Shown here: positions 25,201-36,581 of the stretch, in pieces | Layout: each line of letters begins with the position of its first letter | How positions within the stretch are numbered: position 1 is the first letter of the stretch | Assembly (NCBI GenBank): GCA_031472005.1 | Contig: PZJY01000008.1 | Coordinates: 992,001 to 1,056,000 of the forward strand | From: Tetracladium setigerum | Lineage: Eukaryota; Ascomycota; Leotiomycetes; Helotiales | Direction: 5' to 3' | Length of the DNA: 64,000 nt | Made by a program: the position numbers and the translations under genes | The notes under the pieces: model-generated | Told to the model about the DNA's origin: nothing | What the model saw: only the letters and a program-made list of their open reading frames with translations | Databases searched by the model: none

Positions 25201-28033
25201 CAATTAAAGCTCTTCACATCGCAGATATTACCGAGCAATTGGAACAGGCATTTGGAGTCCTCCGTCTTGTCAATCTTGAGGATCCAACGACAAGTAAGAT
25301 TGCTAGCGCGGCATTCGCAGTTGCGCTTCCAATTCTTCAACAATACTCGACCATTGTTCAAGAAACTATCACTCGTTTTGGACAACTTCATCGCGCCACT
25401 TGCAAAACTTTCTATATTCTCGCCAAAACTTTCATCCAGATTGCAACTCAAGGTTTCTGCACTCCTTCCGAAAAGCAAGATGCCCAAGATGGCAAGACCG
25501 AGAAGCTAGAGGGAGGTACTGGTTTAGGAGATGGTGAAGGTGCAGAAGATATCAGTAAAGACATTCAAGATGATGAAGATTTGGATGAGCTGGCGCAAGA
25601 ACCCAATGCTGAGAAGGGAGATATGGAGGATGAGCAAGACGCGGTTGACATGGCCGATGGCGAAATGGAAGGCGAAATGGGCGATGCAGAAGAGAAAGGA
25701 GATGACGAAGAGGGTTCTGGTGATGAAGAAGATGGAGATGATATGGATGAGGAGGCGGGTGATGTTGATGATCTAGATCCTACGGCTGTGGATGAGAAGA
25801 TGTGGGATGGTGATGGAGAACAAGCTGAGAAGGATCAAGAGGGAGATGATAGCAAGGGGAAGGCTAGTAAGGATGAGCAGGTTGCTGGTCAGGACAATCA
25901 GCAGAAGAATGAAGCCGGTGAAGATGGGGAGGGAGATGAGGAAGAGGAGGAAATGGAAGGAGCCGAACAGGGAGAGGAGATTAAGCAGGATGAGACCGAA
26001 AAGCACGATCCTCATGCGGATGAAGGCGAGGCATTAGATTTGCCTGACGATATGGAACTAGATGGCGATGAAAATGAAAATGAGGGGAGCGAGAAGGGAA
26101 GTGATGATGGTATGAATGACCTTCCAGATGAAGAGATTGGAAAGGCAGAAGATGAGGTGGCAAATGATGGCAAGGAGGAGGAAGGTGCTGAGAATACAGA
26201 TCCCCAAGAGGACCAGAACCTGGGAGATGAAATGGACATTGTTGATCTCGATGAGGAGGATGAGCCCGATGGAGAAGGAGACAAGACAGAAGAAGCGGGC
26301 GAGAAGGATGAGGAGGCAGAAGAGCAACCAGCAGATGATCAAGAGGGTCTCTTGCGTGATCGCAACGAAGAAGCCAACACAGACGCAGAGAACGCCGTTC
26401 CTAGCGACGTTCAAGGCGTGGGTGAAGATCAGGATGACAATGCTGCTGATGACAAAAACGACTCTGCAGCCAATGCACAGCGTGAGGAAGGCGGTCAAGG
26501 GGGAGATTCTTCCGAGAAACAAGAAAAGGCAGCGGAGGACGGCGAAAAGGGTCGACAAGCAAGTGGAGATGCTCCTCAGGATTCCAAGGATGAGACTGAA
26601 GATAGCAATGATGCCCAACCTTTTAAGAAGTTGGGAGATGCGCTTGAAAGTTGGCACCGACAACAAACCCAGATCCGAGATCCTGTCGAGCAGAAAGAAC
26701 ATGCTCAAGATCAAAACCTGACCCAGAAGCTGATGCTTCCGAGTTCCAGCATTTGCAGGATGAAGATGCTGAGGCTGATGATCAAGCAATGGGTACAGCG
26801 ACCGAAGAACAAGCTCGTGCTCTCGACGAATCCATGGCAGTTGATCAGGAAAGCAAAGAAATGCCTGATCAATTCCAGCCAGATGATATTGAGACCGACG
26901 ACATTGAGCGTGACGACGTAATGGATCTTGAAGAAACCCCAGAGCCCAAGGAACAAGAGCCATCAGATGCATACGAAGGCCGAGCCGGAGCCATGATCAA
27001 ACAAGCCAACGAAGATCGTGACGAAGACCTCGACAACCCCCACGCTCGAGTACAAGAAGATATCGAAGAAGAAGTCGAGGAAGTGGACAATCAACTCGAC
27101 CGAACTCATCTCGATGAATCCACAGCTCTCTCTCTTCGCTCTGCAGACCAGGCTCGTCAACAATGGACACATTACGAGTCCCTAACCCGAGACCTCTCCC
27201 TCTCCCTAACCGAGCAACTTCGACTAATCTTGGCCCCAACCCTCGCTACCAAGATGCGTGGTGACTTCCGCACTGGCAAGCGTCTCAACATCAAACGCAT
27301 CATTCCCTATATCGCCTCGCAATACAAGCGCGACAAGATCTGGATGCGTCGTTCCGTACCATCTAAACGCAGTTACCAGATCATGCTCGCCGTCGATGAC
27401 AGCAAAAGCATGGGAGAAAGTGGCAGCGGATCCCTCGCTTTCGAGACACTTGTCATGATCTCCAAGAGTTTAAGCATGCTTGAGGTCGGCGAAATTTGTG
27501 TTGTAGGCTTCGGGGAGAATGTCAAAGTCGCCCATAACTTCGATACACCGTTCAGTTCCGACGCCGGTCCACGCGTCTTCCAAAACTTTGGATTTGATCA
27601 ACCTCGCACCGATGTCACGAAATTGGTGCGAGAGAGTATCTCCCTCTTCCGTACCGCAAGAGCGAAAGCAAGTTCCTCCCCTGCAGATCTCTGGCAAATG
27701 CAACTCATCATATCCGATGGTGTCTGCGATTCGTCTGAACACGAACCTATTCGTCGACTCCTTCGTGAAGCTATCGAGGAGCGCATCATGATGGTGTTTG
27801 TCATCGTGGATGATTTGAAGAACAAGAAGAAGGGTGAAAGTGTGATGGATTTGAAGGAGGCAAAGTTTGTGAAAGATGAGAGGACGGGAGTGAGTAATGT
27901 GAAGATTGAGAGGTATCTGGATACGTTCCCATTCCAGTATTATCTGATTGTTAGTGATGTGAAAGAATTACCGGGCGTGTTAGCGACGGTTCTGAGGCAG
28001 TGGTTTGCCGAGGTGGTGGATGCTGGTAACTAA
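13215..28033 (+). CDS. MDN1: Midasin, dynein-like AAA ATPase of 60S ribosome biogenesis
   Basis: Midasin (Rea1/Mdn1) is the nuclear motor that strips assembly factors (Ytm1, Rsa4) from pre-60S particles. The gene is almost 14.8 kb without recognised introns and encodes about 4,940 residues, the usual size. Six AAA modules are visible by their Walker A loops: GLAGSGKT (near residue 300), GETGIGKT (638), GPTSSGKT (1085), GETGCGKT (1377), GSPGVGKT (1758) and GPSGCGKT (2068), each with a Walker B such as LLDEINLA or VLDELNLA. A long helical linker follows, with LYVP/DRAFDPDKRQRLERERH at its conserved point. Then comes a Glu/Asp-rich tract (25.5-26.6 kb) and the C-terminal MIDAS domain with DDSKSMGES near 27396, which binds the Ubl domains of its substrates. 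The frame breaks at 20094-20099, about 20470-20485, 20560-20600, 21973-21975, 24163-24168 and 26713-26716. All but the third are -1 slips, mostly at short homopolymers. I read this as sequence error in an intact essential gene. Start at 13215; 13140 is an alternative. Confidence 0.93.
20562..20577. repeat. Perfect 8-bp tandem duplication inside midasin
   Basis: TCCTCCGA occurs twice in direct succession, at the point where the midasin frame changes from the short middle frame (open 20480-20630) to the next. A lost or gained 8-bp copy shifts the frame, so this is a candidate cause of the one break not explained by a single missing base. Confidence 0.6.
25510..26640 (+). other. Acidic low-complexity tract of midasin
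   Basis: About 370 codons dominated by Glu, Asp, Gly and Lys, built from GAR/GAT codons so that the plus strand is very purine-rich. It is the flexible acidic linker between the helical tail and the MIDAS domain known in all midasins. Long open frames on the opposite strand here are a by-product of the skewed composition. Confidence 0.85.
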
Positions 28034-28837
28034 TAGATAGACACATAGCTGTTCTTACTTCTGAGACATCGGTTTTTGGTGTGGTTTAGAGAATTATGGG
28101 TTGCATTGCTGGAGTTGGTGGGAAAAATGATAGTTTAGTTTTTAGATTAGCGAGCATAAAAATTGTTTAATTTCAGACTTGGGTGTTTAAATTGATAACG
28201 AAGGGAGTGATTAGTGACAAAATTCCTGATCCTCGGCGGCCCTCGATGTCTTGACTAAGGATTAAATATAAACTCGCTGGTTTTCATTCTGTTGTTATGT
28301 TTCTGTAGCTTAAATCAACCATGTCAAAGAAAACCCCTTCATCACCAAAATGGTGTCCCAAGATTCCTGAAAATTCGTCAAATCATAAACGAACTTGACG
28401 TGTCGTAACTTCATCAACCATAAAAATCCATATCAATATCTTCCTCCAAGATGGTCTAGTACCACCGTCCCACTATCGACCGAAAACAAAATTAAAACTC
28501 GAGCGATACGGACTTGAAAAGGACAATTCAGAAACATAATGCGGGCTATCACAGACCCCCGTCATCAAACATAGCATTAACAGAAGAATTGCTAAATTTA
28601 AGAGATACTGCTGCTAATTAGGTCCAAGACCTTCAAGCAACAAGATGATATTTGGTACCTTTTGGCATGCAAGCCAAAGGAACGTATTGAGTTGATTCCA
28701 ACAGACTGTTGTAGTATGAGATTTGAAAGGAAAAGAGAGGCAAAGAAAATAGACTTGGGGATCGAAAGGAAAGGACCGAGTCGCAAATTGAGTGAGTATT
28801 TGAGACGGAGCGAGAGGCAGAGCGAGACTTTTTGCCC
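28034..28837. other. Convergent intergenic region, no gene seen
   Basis: 3' flanks of midasin and the first DUF6590-type gene. Short frames around 28600-28860 have no recognisable features. Confidence 0.5.
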
Positions 28838-31133
28838 TCATTTTGGTGGTCTGTAGTTACGGTTTGGCCTGTTGTTGCCGCCATGTGATCTGTTAGATGA
28901 CATCCTTTGGTAACGTTCCATTTCTGCTTGTGCTTGGTCATTGGTTGGCAGTCGGATCTCTTCGTCATGGAGGGCAGAGTCGTAATGTGGAGCTGTGTTG
29001 AAGCTACTACCGGCTGAGGAGAAATTTCCAGGGTGTTGGTTTTGAAAATTTGGTAAGGTATTGTTTGTGAAACTTGGTTGTCCGAATGTCGAGGACATTC
29101 CGTATGAGGGGCTCGGCTCATTCCTCCATTGCGGTTGATCTCGTGGAGTTACATTGTATCCTTGAGGATAAAAATTCTGTGCTTGACTTGGATATTGATA
29201 TTGAGATTGTCCGCTTGAAGGATATGTCGGCGTGGGTAGCATTGAATGATATGGCAAAGGAGCGCCAGCAGTCGTGGACTGGTGAGGATTGTAGAGATTT
29301 TGGTGCTGGTTGTAGGGGCTGCCACCACCGTGGTATTGGCCTACGTGTCCCACGTTGAATTGTGATTGGGATGGTTGAAAACTCCCTTGGACTGGTGGAC
29401 TATGATAGCCTCCTCCTGGACTGTAAGTAGCAGAAGGTCCGAAGGGTGAGAGGTTACTTCTGTGCTGTGAATTATTATAGAATTCCGATCCACCACCCGT
29501 GCCGGCAAAATCAATACTATCGTGAGATTGAGGGTTTTGGCTCGATGTATGTACTCTTCTATCATAAGTTCCGACACAATTCTGTTCGTTAAAGTACTCT
29601 ATGAGCAAGGCTTTCGAATTGTTGTCCAGAAACCCAACATCTTTAACCTAAGCGGTATTAGCTCCTTGTTTATTAGATGTCTTTGAAATGCCATCTGCTG
29701 AAATTCAAAATGAAACCAGCTCGTAGCCAAAACGGCCATGTCCAAATAAAGAGCGGCCGAAGTCGTGGGAGGAGAATCTTACAATAGAGTTGGCTTGCAC
29801 TGTGTACGGTTTCCCATAATTTATACATGAATTGACCAAATCTGTTGCCCCGTATACCAGATCGACCTTTAGAGGTTTTTTGTCGACACCTTCTACCTTT
29901 GGCGGCGCCAAGTCGCCACTGTAGATGCAACCGTGCTCACTGAGGTTGAGTTTAAGCTTTCTGTAGCGGCTACCATTGTAGGTGGTAATGGGAAGACAAG
30001 TGCTTCGTTCACCTTTGTACTCCACGACAACGAACCTTCGGATTGATGAGTAGACATGCTGGTCGAAGATGATTGCTGAGACTTGAGACTGAGACTGCAC
30101 ACTCTTGTTTTTGTTTTTATTGGTAGTCTCCGAGAAAGGCTCAGACCAAACTGTGCTGAAGACTCTGCCAGTCGTGTACCATGTTTCGTAATCGGTTTTC
30201 CTGACCTTGTAGCCCTTTCCAAGCCCTGTAGATGATGAAGCGGTACTGTCTCGGTTGTTTGGATGGAAAGATTGGCTGTCGGGTGTTCCATCTGCTGCAG
30301 CCTCCTGCCCTTGCTCCTGTTGTGGATGTGAAGATAGGGCTGGATCATTGATATAGTGCTCCTCACTAAAAAACTCATCTTCATGAATAGTGGGATGTGT
30401 AGGGTGTGGTGAGGTAGGATAGGTTGACCATTGATTCGTCATAGTTGGCGGAGACGCCGAGGTGATGTATTCTGAATTCCTGGTGGAAGAGTCAATATCC
30501 AAACCTCCAACAGCGGCACTAAGTGTATCAACGCCATCTCGTGGTCCTTGATCTTGTAAAACGGTGGAGCCCGACTGAGCATCTGGATTAGACCCATGAA
30601 TTTCAACATGTTGAGTGTGCCTGGAACCGGATGATGAACTGGGACGGCCACTTGGGTTAGAAGACTCCGCTTCAAATTGCTGATCAGTATCTGTCCGAGA
30701 ATGTCTTGACAATCTTCTGTGTGCTGGGGCAGGTTTGCTTCTCCCATATTGCATCTCTGGTCCATCATCTTGTGTACGAGATGAGACAGATCTCCGCCGT
30801 TCTCGTTCTAAGGGTAATGAGATGGAGGCATGCAGCGATGCTTCCTCAGGTCGACTGGACCTCAGGGCATGATAACCTTCCTGAATCCTGTTATTTAAAA
30901 CATAATTAAGTTCAGACTCTATGATTGAACATGCCAAGATTGAGACTCACGGTTCGTTACCATTTCTTGGTGTATATCTGGGATCTGGGCGATCAGTGTC
31001 GGCCGCCGATGTTCCTTTGATTTATGTTAGTATCACCGGGCTGTTTACTAAGTTTGAATGACTTGCGTTCGTTGTCTCGATGATTGTGTCTTCGCCTTGG
31101 AACAGGGTCCCTATTCCGGTGAGGATCCGGCAT
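28838..31133 (-). CDS. DUF6590-type protein A with prion-like C-terminal tail (module 1)
   Basis: Exons 31133-31067, 31014-30951, 30887-29783 and 29647-28838 give 681 residues. The first intron has a GC donor (GCAAGT at 31066). The N-terminal 240 residues are Ser/Gln/Pro-rich and probably disordered. The domain, about residues 245-460, starts GYKVRKTDYETWYTTGRVFS, TVWSEPFSE, and continues with IRRFVVVEYKGERSTCLPI, TTYNGSRYRKL and NYGKPYTVQANSIVKDVGF. I recognise this as the fungal DUF6590 family; its function is not known. The last 250 residues are rich in Tyr, Gln, Asn, Ser, Gly and Pro, with repeated QYQYPSQ/FYPQGY-like words, typical of prion-like or phase-separating tails. It lies head-to-head with coiled-coil gene A. 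Unlike copies B and C it has no introns within the core domain. Confidence 0.82.
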
Positions 31134-32605
31134 CACTGCGAAAATTTCGAGTATGCCAAACGAAACAAGGCGAATTGCTCGCCTCTAGCGGATCCATCGA
31201 CTTTAATCTATTACAGGCGGGAGGAGAGAGATTGAGGCTCTTTAGTCCACACATGGTTGGTTGATCACAGGAGGAAACTTCATGCACACACTTCAGCAGG
31301 TGTGTTGAATTGGTTTTTGGGGTGCGGGGTCTGCTCGAATGAAAAGACTTCTTCATTTCGAGATTCATGCAAGCCATACATACACCAATTTTGAGCCAGC
31401 CTTTGATAGGGTGAATATTCTGCAGTTTCCGGTGTTTTCTTCGCTGGTGGAACATGGTGTGAAGTGTGGGTGTGCACATGATGGGGTTGGAGGAAAGTCA
31501 ACAAACAAAAGGCTGAGAATGTAGTGGTAACTTTGTCTTAGCACCGCAAGAACGTTTCTTGATTGTAGTCAAATCTTTCCGTAGTTGAATTTTCCATCCA
31601 TTCGTGCCAACTGGTACAAGGAAATTTGCATATTGGTGAAGTTCTTGTTGGTTGATACATGCTCGACAAAGGAGAAAACTTGTGGCGGTTGTACAGAACA
31701 GTACATACAGCAACAAAAGCGAGAAAGGGGTTGCTGTAATTTGGCGTAATGTGCACTGGAGCCGGGCGTAGCTGCATGCTCTACCAATAAGATCCCTGTG
31801 TACGGGTATACGACACGAGGAGATTCACATCTGCCGGATTACGGGACCACTAGCCCATAAAACAAGTCCTCGAGGTTATCTATGCGGCTCAAATAGCCTG
31901 GCTTCGTCCGCCTCACTTTTTGACAGGATCACGCCAGCACGCGGACACCAACACAATGTGAACGTGTCTCAAACCTGTGGCCCCCTTCAGCTCCTTTGGA
32001 ACAGTCAAATGACTCCATTCAGGTACCCGACTTAAGGAGGCACATCCCTCGGTAAAATCCCGTGGAGACTTAAAATCGCATTTGTTCCAGCAACTCGGAT
32101 TCGCAGCGCACGATCGATTCAACAATTATCTCCTCAAAGCTACTGTACAACACAGTGGCCCGAAGAGGATAAGACACGTATTTCATTTCATTATAGTGAA
32201 TAATCCAAGGAAGTCGTTATCAGAGGTAACTTTTGGTGTTAATCTGCCGTAGACTCAAAGTGTTGCTGGAAACTGTTCCTCATCTGGGTCCAGTACCTTC
32301 ACATCCAATGCAACAATATCCTTTCCTCGCAACGAAGTAAATACGGTTCTCTGTATACGCATGACAGAGTGATATATCTCGAGTGCGAGATGTTGGTTAG
32401 AAGGAGTAGGAGTAGATTATTCAGAGATGTACGTTGGCATTCGCATCCACACCTATTAGCTGTTCTCAATCATAAATGTTCTACGGCAAGATCAACCCCA
32501 TGGGTTGAATGACGTATGGACGCTAGAAGATTGAGGAAGTTTGCGTCAAGATAGAATCAGTACTTCAGATCCATACAATTAACATAAGAAGATGAAAAGG
32601 CGGCC
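31134..32605. promoter_or_regulatory. Divergent intergenic region of module 1
   Basis: 1.47 kb between the start codons of DUF6590-type gene A and coiled-coil gene A, presumably holding both promoters and leaders. Short frames at 31058-31800 on both strands overlap one another and show no domain; no further gene is called. Confidence 0.5.
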
Positions 32606-34315
32606 ATGTCCAAATCCCCAAATGTTGGCGGGCACCGTCGACAATACTCCATTCCAGCCATCCACCATCGTGGCATACATCCCCATTCATGCACTTTTAA
32701 ATGCGAATATGATTTTACCGTTATTCCACTGCTCTCAATTCGCGGGCCATCGAAAAAGGAAAGACCAGAGGAACGACAGGACTCGGCATACTTTTCGGGC
32801 AAGGGGGAGGAAGCACTCGCACGATTACAAAATTTTCCAAACACGCTTCGCGGAGCCCTCACGTCATCACCACCTTCGATCGCTACTCATGATGAAAGAT
32901 CCCTCCAAACCGATGTGCAAAGGTCAAAAAGCGACGATACCATACAACTAAAACAAGTCAAAGCACGAGAAAAGGTGGTCGTACTTCGTGAAGGGGTTAT
33001 GCGTATGCGACGCGCTACCAAGAGCCATAGAGTCGAGTTAAGAAAACGAGAGGAGGATTTAAGAAATGCTATCGATAAAATAACAAGGAAAATTTCAGAA
33101 ATTGTAACTTCGGGTAAATTCGAGGATATTTCTGTCCTTCACGATGCCGTCACGAAGGCCAAAGATCGACTTGGTCCTGTTGACGCTGAATACGAAAAAC
33201 TTGAACTGAGCCTAGAAGATCAAGAATGGAGTCTTGAAGAAGAAGAAGCTTACTTCTACCGATACCACAATGCCTCGGCGGATATGCCAGAAGCGAGGAT
33301 CGATACTATGCCGTCACCTCGTACCCGAGGATACCAGGCGTCGGAAGTCGATTCATCAATGTCAAATCTTGAAAATGAATTGATGCAGGACTATTTGAAC
33401 AAAATTGCAGATGTGGAGTGGCTGAAGGAGGAACTAGACGAGTTAGAAAGTGACTTTGTTCGATTTTCAGAGGAGGCAGATTTTCGAAGAAAACACTTCT
33501 TCCATCTATCAAAAGAATTATCCATCTTCTTTGAAGAGTATGTTGAAGTGCACGCCAACCTTCTTCACAAGGTACACGCCACTGAGGATGAAATATTTGA
33601 TCTCCGCGACAAATGTATTGACAAAGGGATTTTTGGTGACAACGAACACAAGTACGTGCCTTACAGTGCTCTTTACGAAGAATGCATGGAGCCCGTTTAT
33701 TACGCACAAGATCGGTCTCCATTAAGAGTTGCTGCACGCCGAGGCATACAAAACACGACCAAATTGGACTATGGAGACAAACAAGATTCTGTGAATTGTT
33801 GGATTTTAGACTGGGTACAAGAATCCGCAATCAACGCCCTGATGTTGAAAACGGAAATATATCACCACCTCTCGGAGCTACCCAACCCCAAAGAGAGTCT
33901 CTTCAACGACGACAAATGGGCGGATATGGCGATTGAAAATTGGCATCGAGATGGGATGGGAGTGTTAGCGAGCGAGAACTTCAACGCCAGCAAGCTCGAC
34001 CAGATTTTCGGCACTTCATGCATTTCTCAGGGCACAAGCACAGGTTGCTCTGGAGTGACAGGCATCATTGATAGTCTGCGAAGCTTCAAAATCAATCCAG
34101 AATTTGCCGCTGAACTTGAGACTGGTCTAATCTCTGGCGAGAGCGTAAATCTTGAATCCGAACCTCCCCAACTGATGGATCATAATACCAGCTCCTCCCT
34201 GGAATTCGTCGATACAACCATCAGCGAACCACAGCAGCCGTGCCGCAGTCTTCGCAGTTCTCCAATTTCTCCCCCATTCCAGTCACAGCATCAACCCCTG
34301 TTGATATCCATTTGA
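32606..34315 (+). CDS. Acidic coiled-coil protein A of unknown function (module 1)
   Basis: A single open frame of 569 residues without introns. The first 100 residues are basic/Ser-rich. Residues about 115-215 form a heptad-rich coiled coil (VELRKREEDLRNAIDKITRK; GPVDAEYEKLELSLEDQEWS), and a second runs from about 250 to 340 (YLNKIADVEWLKEELDELES). Then comes a compact C-terminal block: YGDKQDSVNCWILDWVQESA, later LPNPKESLFNDDKWADMAIE and NWHRDG. The same three blocks recur in coiled-coil B, and in part in C, so these are paralogues. No membrane segment, signal peptide or catalytic motif is seen. It is transcribed away from DUF6590-type gene A. I do not recognise a named family. A partner or scaffold role for the DUF6590-type protein is inference from the repeated pairing. 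Confidence 0.78.
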   Translation: MSKSPNVGGHRRQYSIPAIHHRGIHPHSCTFKCEYDFTVIPLLSIRGPSKKERPEERQDSAYFSGKGEEALARLQNFPNTLRGALTSSPPSIATHDERSLQTDVQRSKSDDTIQLKQVKAREKVVVLREGVMRMRRATKSHRVELRKREEDLRNAIDKITRKISEIVTSGKFEDISVLHDAVTKAKDRLGPVDAEYEKLELSLEDQEWSLEEEEAYFYRYHNASADMPEARIDTMPSPRTRGYQASEVDSSMSNLENELMQDYLNKIADVEWLKEELDELESDFVRFSEEADFRRKHFFHLSKELSIFFEEYVEVHANLLHKVHATEDEIFDLRDKCIDKGIFGDNEHKYVPYSALYEECMEPVYYAQDRSPLRVAARRGIQNTTKLDYGDKQDSVNCWILDWVQESAINALMLKTEIYHHLSELPNPKESLFNDDKWADMAIENWHRDGMGVLASENFNASKLDQIFGTSCISQGTSTGCSGVTGIIDSLRSFKINPEFAAELETGLISGESVNLESEPPQLMDHNTSSSLEFVDTTISEPQQPCRSLRSSPISPPFQSQHQPLLISI

Positions 34316-36581
34316 CATCGCTACAATCACCTTTTGCACTTTCCTTTGTGTTTTGTAAAGTATATATTATTTTGGCTTTGTCTCGTGGTTATCGGGTGGG
34401 ACTACGATTTTCACATTTTAATATGGTCTTTATATGTATATTGCAGTTGTTTTAGTATCAATACCGAGATATGTTGAGTGGGATTCGAGGGAATTGTGCT
34501 GTCAGATTGTCAGTCTCCCTTTGGGGTTTGGCTTATTATGGATTATTTTAGAAGTAGCGATGAAGGTTTGGATCAAATATTTCAAATTGATTTATGTCGA
34601 TATCAACGCGTGATGTATATTAATACTAAGTGAATCGCTCTCGATAGGTTTTATTTCCCTACTTACACCTCCTGAAAGCTGACTCTCTAGACATCACCCC
34701 GACAAGAATAGAGACCGTATCTATTGCTTTTTACCGTGTTGTCTCCAAATAGATGATTACCCACTCGAACATCCGATACATGGTTATGGTTGAAATGGTT
34801 TGATGCAACAATGTCGTATTAATTCTGTTCATATCTATATAGAGTCTCTTAAGCACTACTAGATGTTTCTCGTCAAACAATAGTTTCTTCATCTAAAAGA
34901 GTTAACTTATTCCCGGTCAAATTTTGAAATATGACCCAATTCACTCCTATTACTACGATCTTGGAACCACCAGCTATGAACCCCGAACGAAGCTCTGGAA
35001 AAAGTTTCACTTCATAACATCTCCCAACTCCTCCTTCGAGCTTTTCGCTGAGCACTCACTCTCCAAATCGAATGTACGGGCGGCACGCACCGAAGCTCCC
35101 GTTGTGCTACTAGATCTCTCTAGTCATTTAATACCTTGTTTATTCCTACCATCTATCTTGCCAAGGATTATACGTTAAAACATGCCAGATTCACAGGTTC
35201 ATTATTGCAGTTTTGGGCTCGCTAGTTACTTAGTATAACGCACAATCATCCATACCACTACATTTTCCTTGTGGTACGCACATTCCTCATCAGTCCCCTA
35301 TCGCAAGTTGTTTATTTTTCAGCGCTCAAAGTTGCCACCCTTAATTCGTCAGCCTTATTTCTAGCTGATGTGTGCTTTTTCCCAATCTGCAGCGGAAATA
35401 ATCTGGGGGGACGCGTCGGCAAATACCGAACGCGTTCTTGTGTACGCATTGTCCACTTTCGGCCGAGTGTGGTGCCTTTTGCTTCTGCCTATCTTCCCGC
35501 TGTTAGCAGCGCACAGTTTATCGCCCCTGTACTGCAGAGAACACTTTCAAAATATCCTTCCCTCCACGATTTAAAATTCAAGACCGAACGACCGGGTCAC
35601 AGCCTGGTCTAAACGTGGAAGGTGGATCGTCATGCATATATTCTGGGCGTGTAGAATGTCTCTCATTCTCCACACATTTCGGAACATCCGGTGATATCAG
35701 AGGAATTTAATTATGTCTCTTTTGGTTGTGAGTTATTTTGCGCAAGGGGTATGTATATTTGCTTTTGTAACATTTTTGAAATACCATTATGCGCCACGGA
35801 GTACAATAAGTGCACAAGAAGTGTGGTGTTAAAGAGGCCATGCCAAGTTGTACTCCGTATCTTGGGTGCGAGCGGAACGGCTCGGGTCGATGAGTTGTTT
35901 GACAGTGGCTTGCAGCTTTGAACCGATTGGGTTTTCTTATTGGGTCAAAGAAATGGACTGAGATGATCCCACCCCGCATTTCTTGTGCAATGTGATTCAT
36001 GTTGCAGAATGATATTGTGATGCATTACTTGCTAGTATCGAGTTTGAAGTATCCAATCATTCCAATGTTTGCTTTAGCACCAATCAATCAAGAATTCGCA
36101 TTAAACAAGCACCGTTACTTTGCAGACGCTAATGATGTCGCTCAAAGAAAATTGTCCATTCAAAAATAAACTTGCCAAAAGATTCTGATGATTTCTGTCG
36201 TTTAGGTTCGTCAAGTCGTTCTGTTATTCCAACTGATGCAAGGCAAAAAACATAACAGAAGCAGAAGAGAGTGAAAAAGAGAAGCCCATTTCAGCAAATT
36301 CGATCGGATCCAGAACGTATTAAAGGAGAGGCCACGATGGAGATCATCGGGTTCATCGAGCAGTGAGGGCGCCAGATTCAATGTTTGAAGTTGTTTCAAA
36401 CACATGGCGAGAATACTTCTTTCTTTGGAAAAGAGGTATTTAGTCTGTGGACAACAGCACCAGGCGGTCCTAAGTAAATGGAGCGCATGCGCCCCATAAC
36501 GTACCCATTTTGAGGGGATAATCTAACGGAATAGTCTGTCAGTCGCCAACCAGCATTTAATGAAGGTAAGACATACCTACT
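34316..36581. other. Convergent intergenic region between modules 1 and 2
   Basis: 2.3 kb of AT-rich sequence with 3' flanks of coiled-coil A and DUF6590-type B. Frames such as 35271-35612 (113 codons) lack any recognisable domain. No repeat or transposon end was recognised. Confidence 0.5.

Noticed and set aside
20100..26720. Midasin as several separate genes or a pseudogene
   Set aside because: All pieces are collinear, keep every conserved block, and are joined by single-base slips at short runs, so one intact gene with sequence errors is simpler.
26058..26972. 304-codon minus-strand frame rich in Leu/Ile
   Set aside because: Antisense to the Glu/Asp-rich tract of midasin; the long frame comes from GAR/GAT codon skew.
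33306..33830. 174-codon minus-strand frame
   Set aside because: Antisense to coiled-coil gene A with no domain; the plus-strand frame has paralogues and is the real gene.
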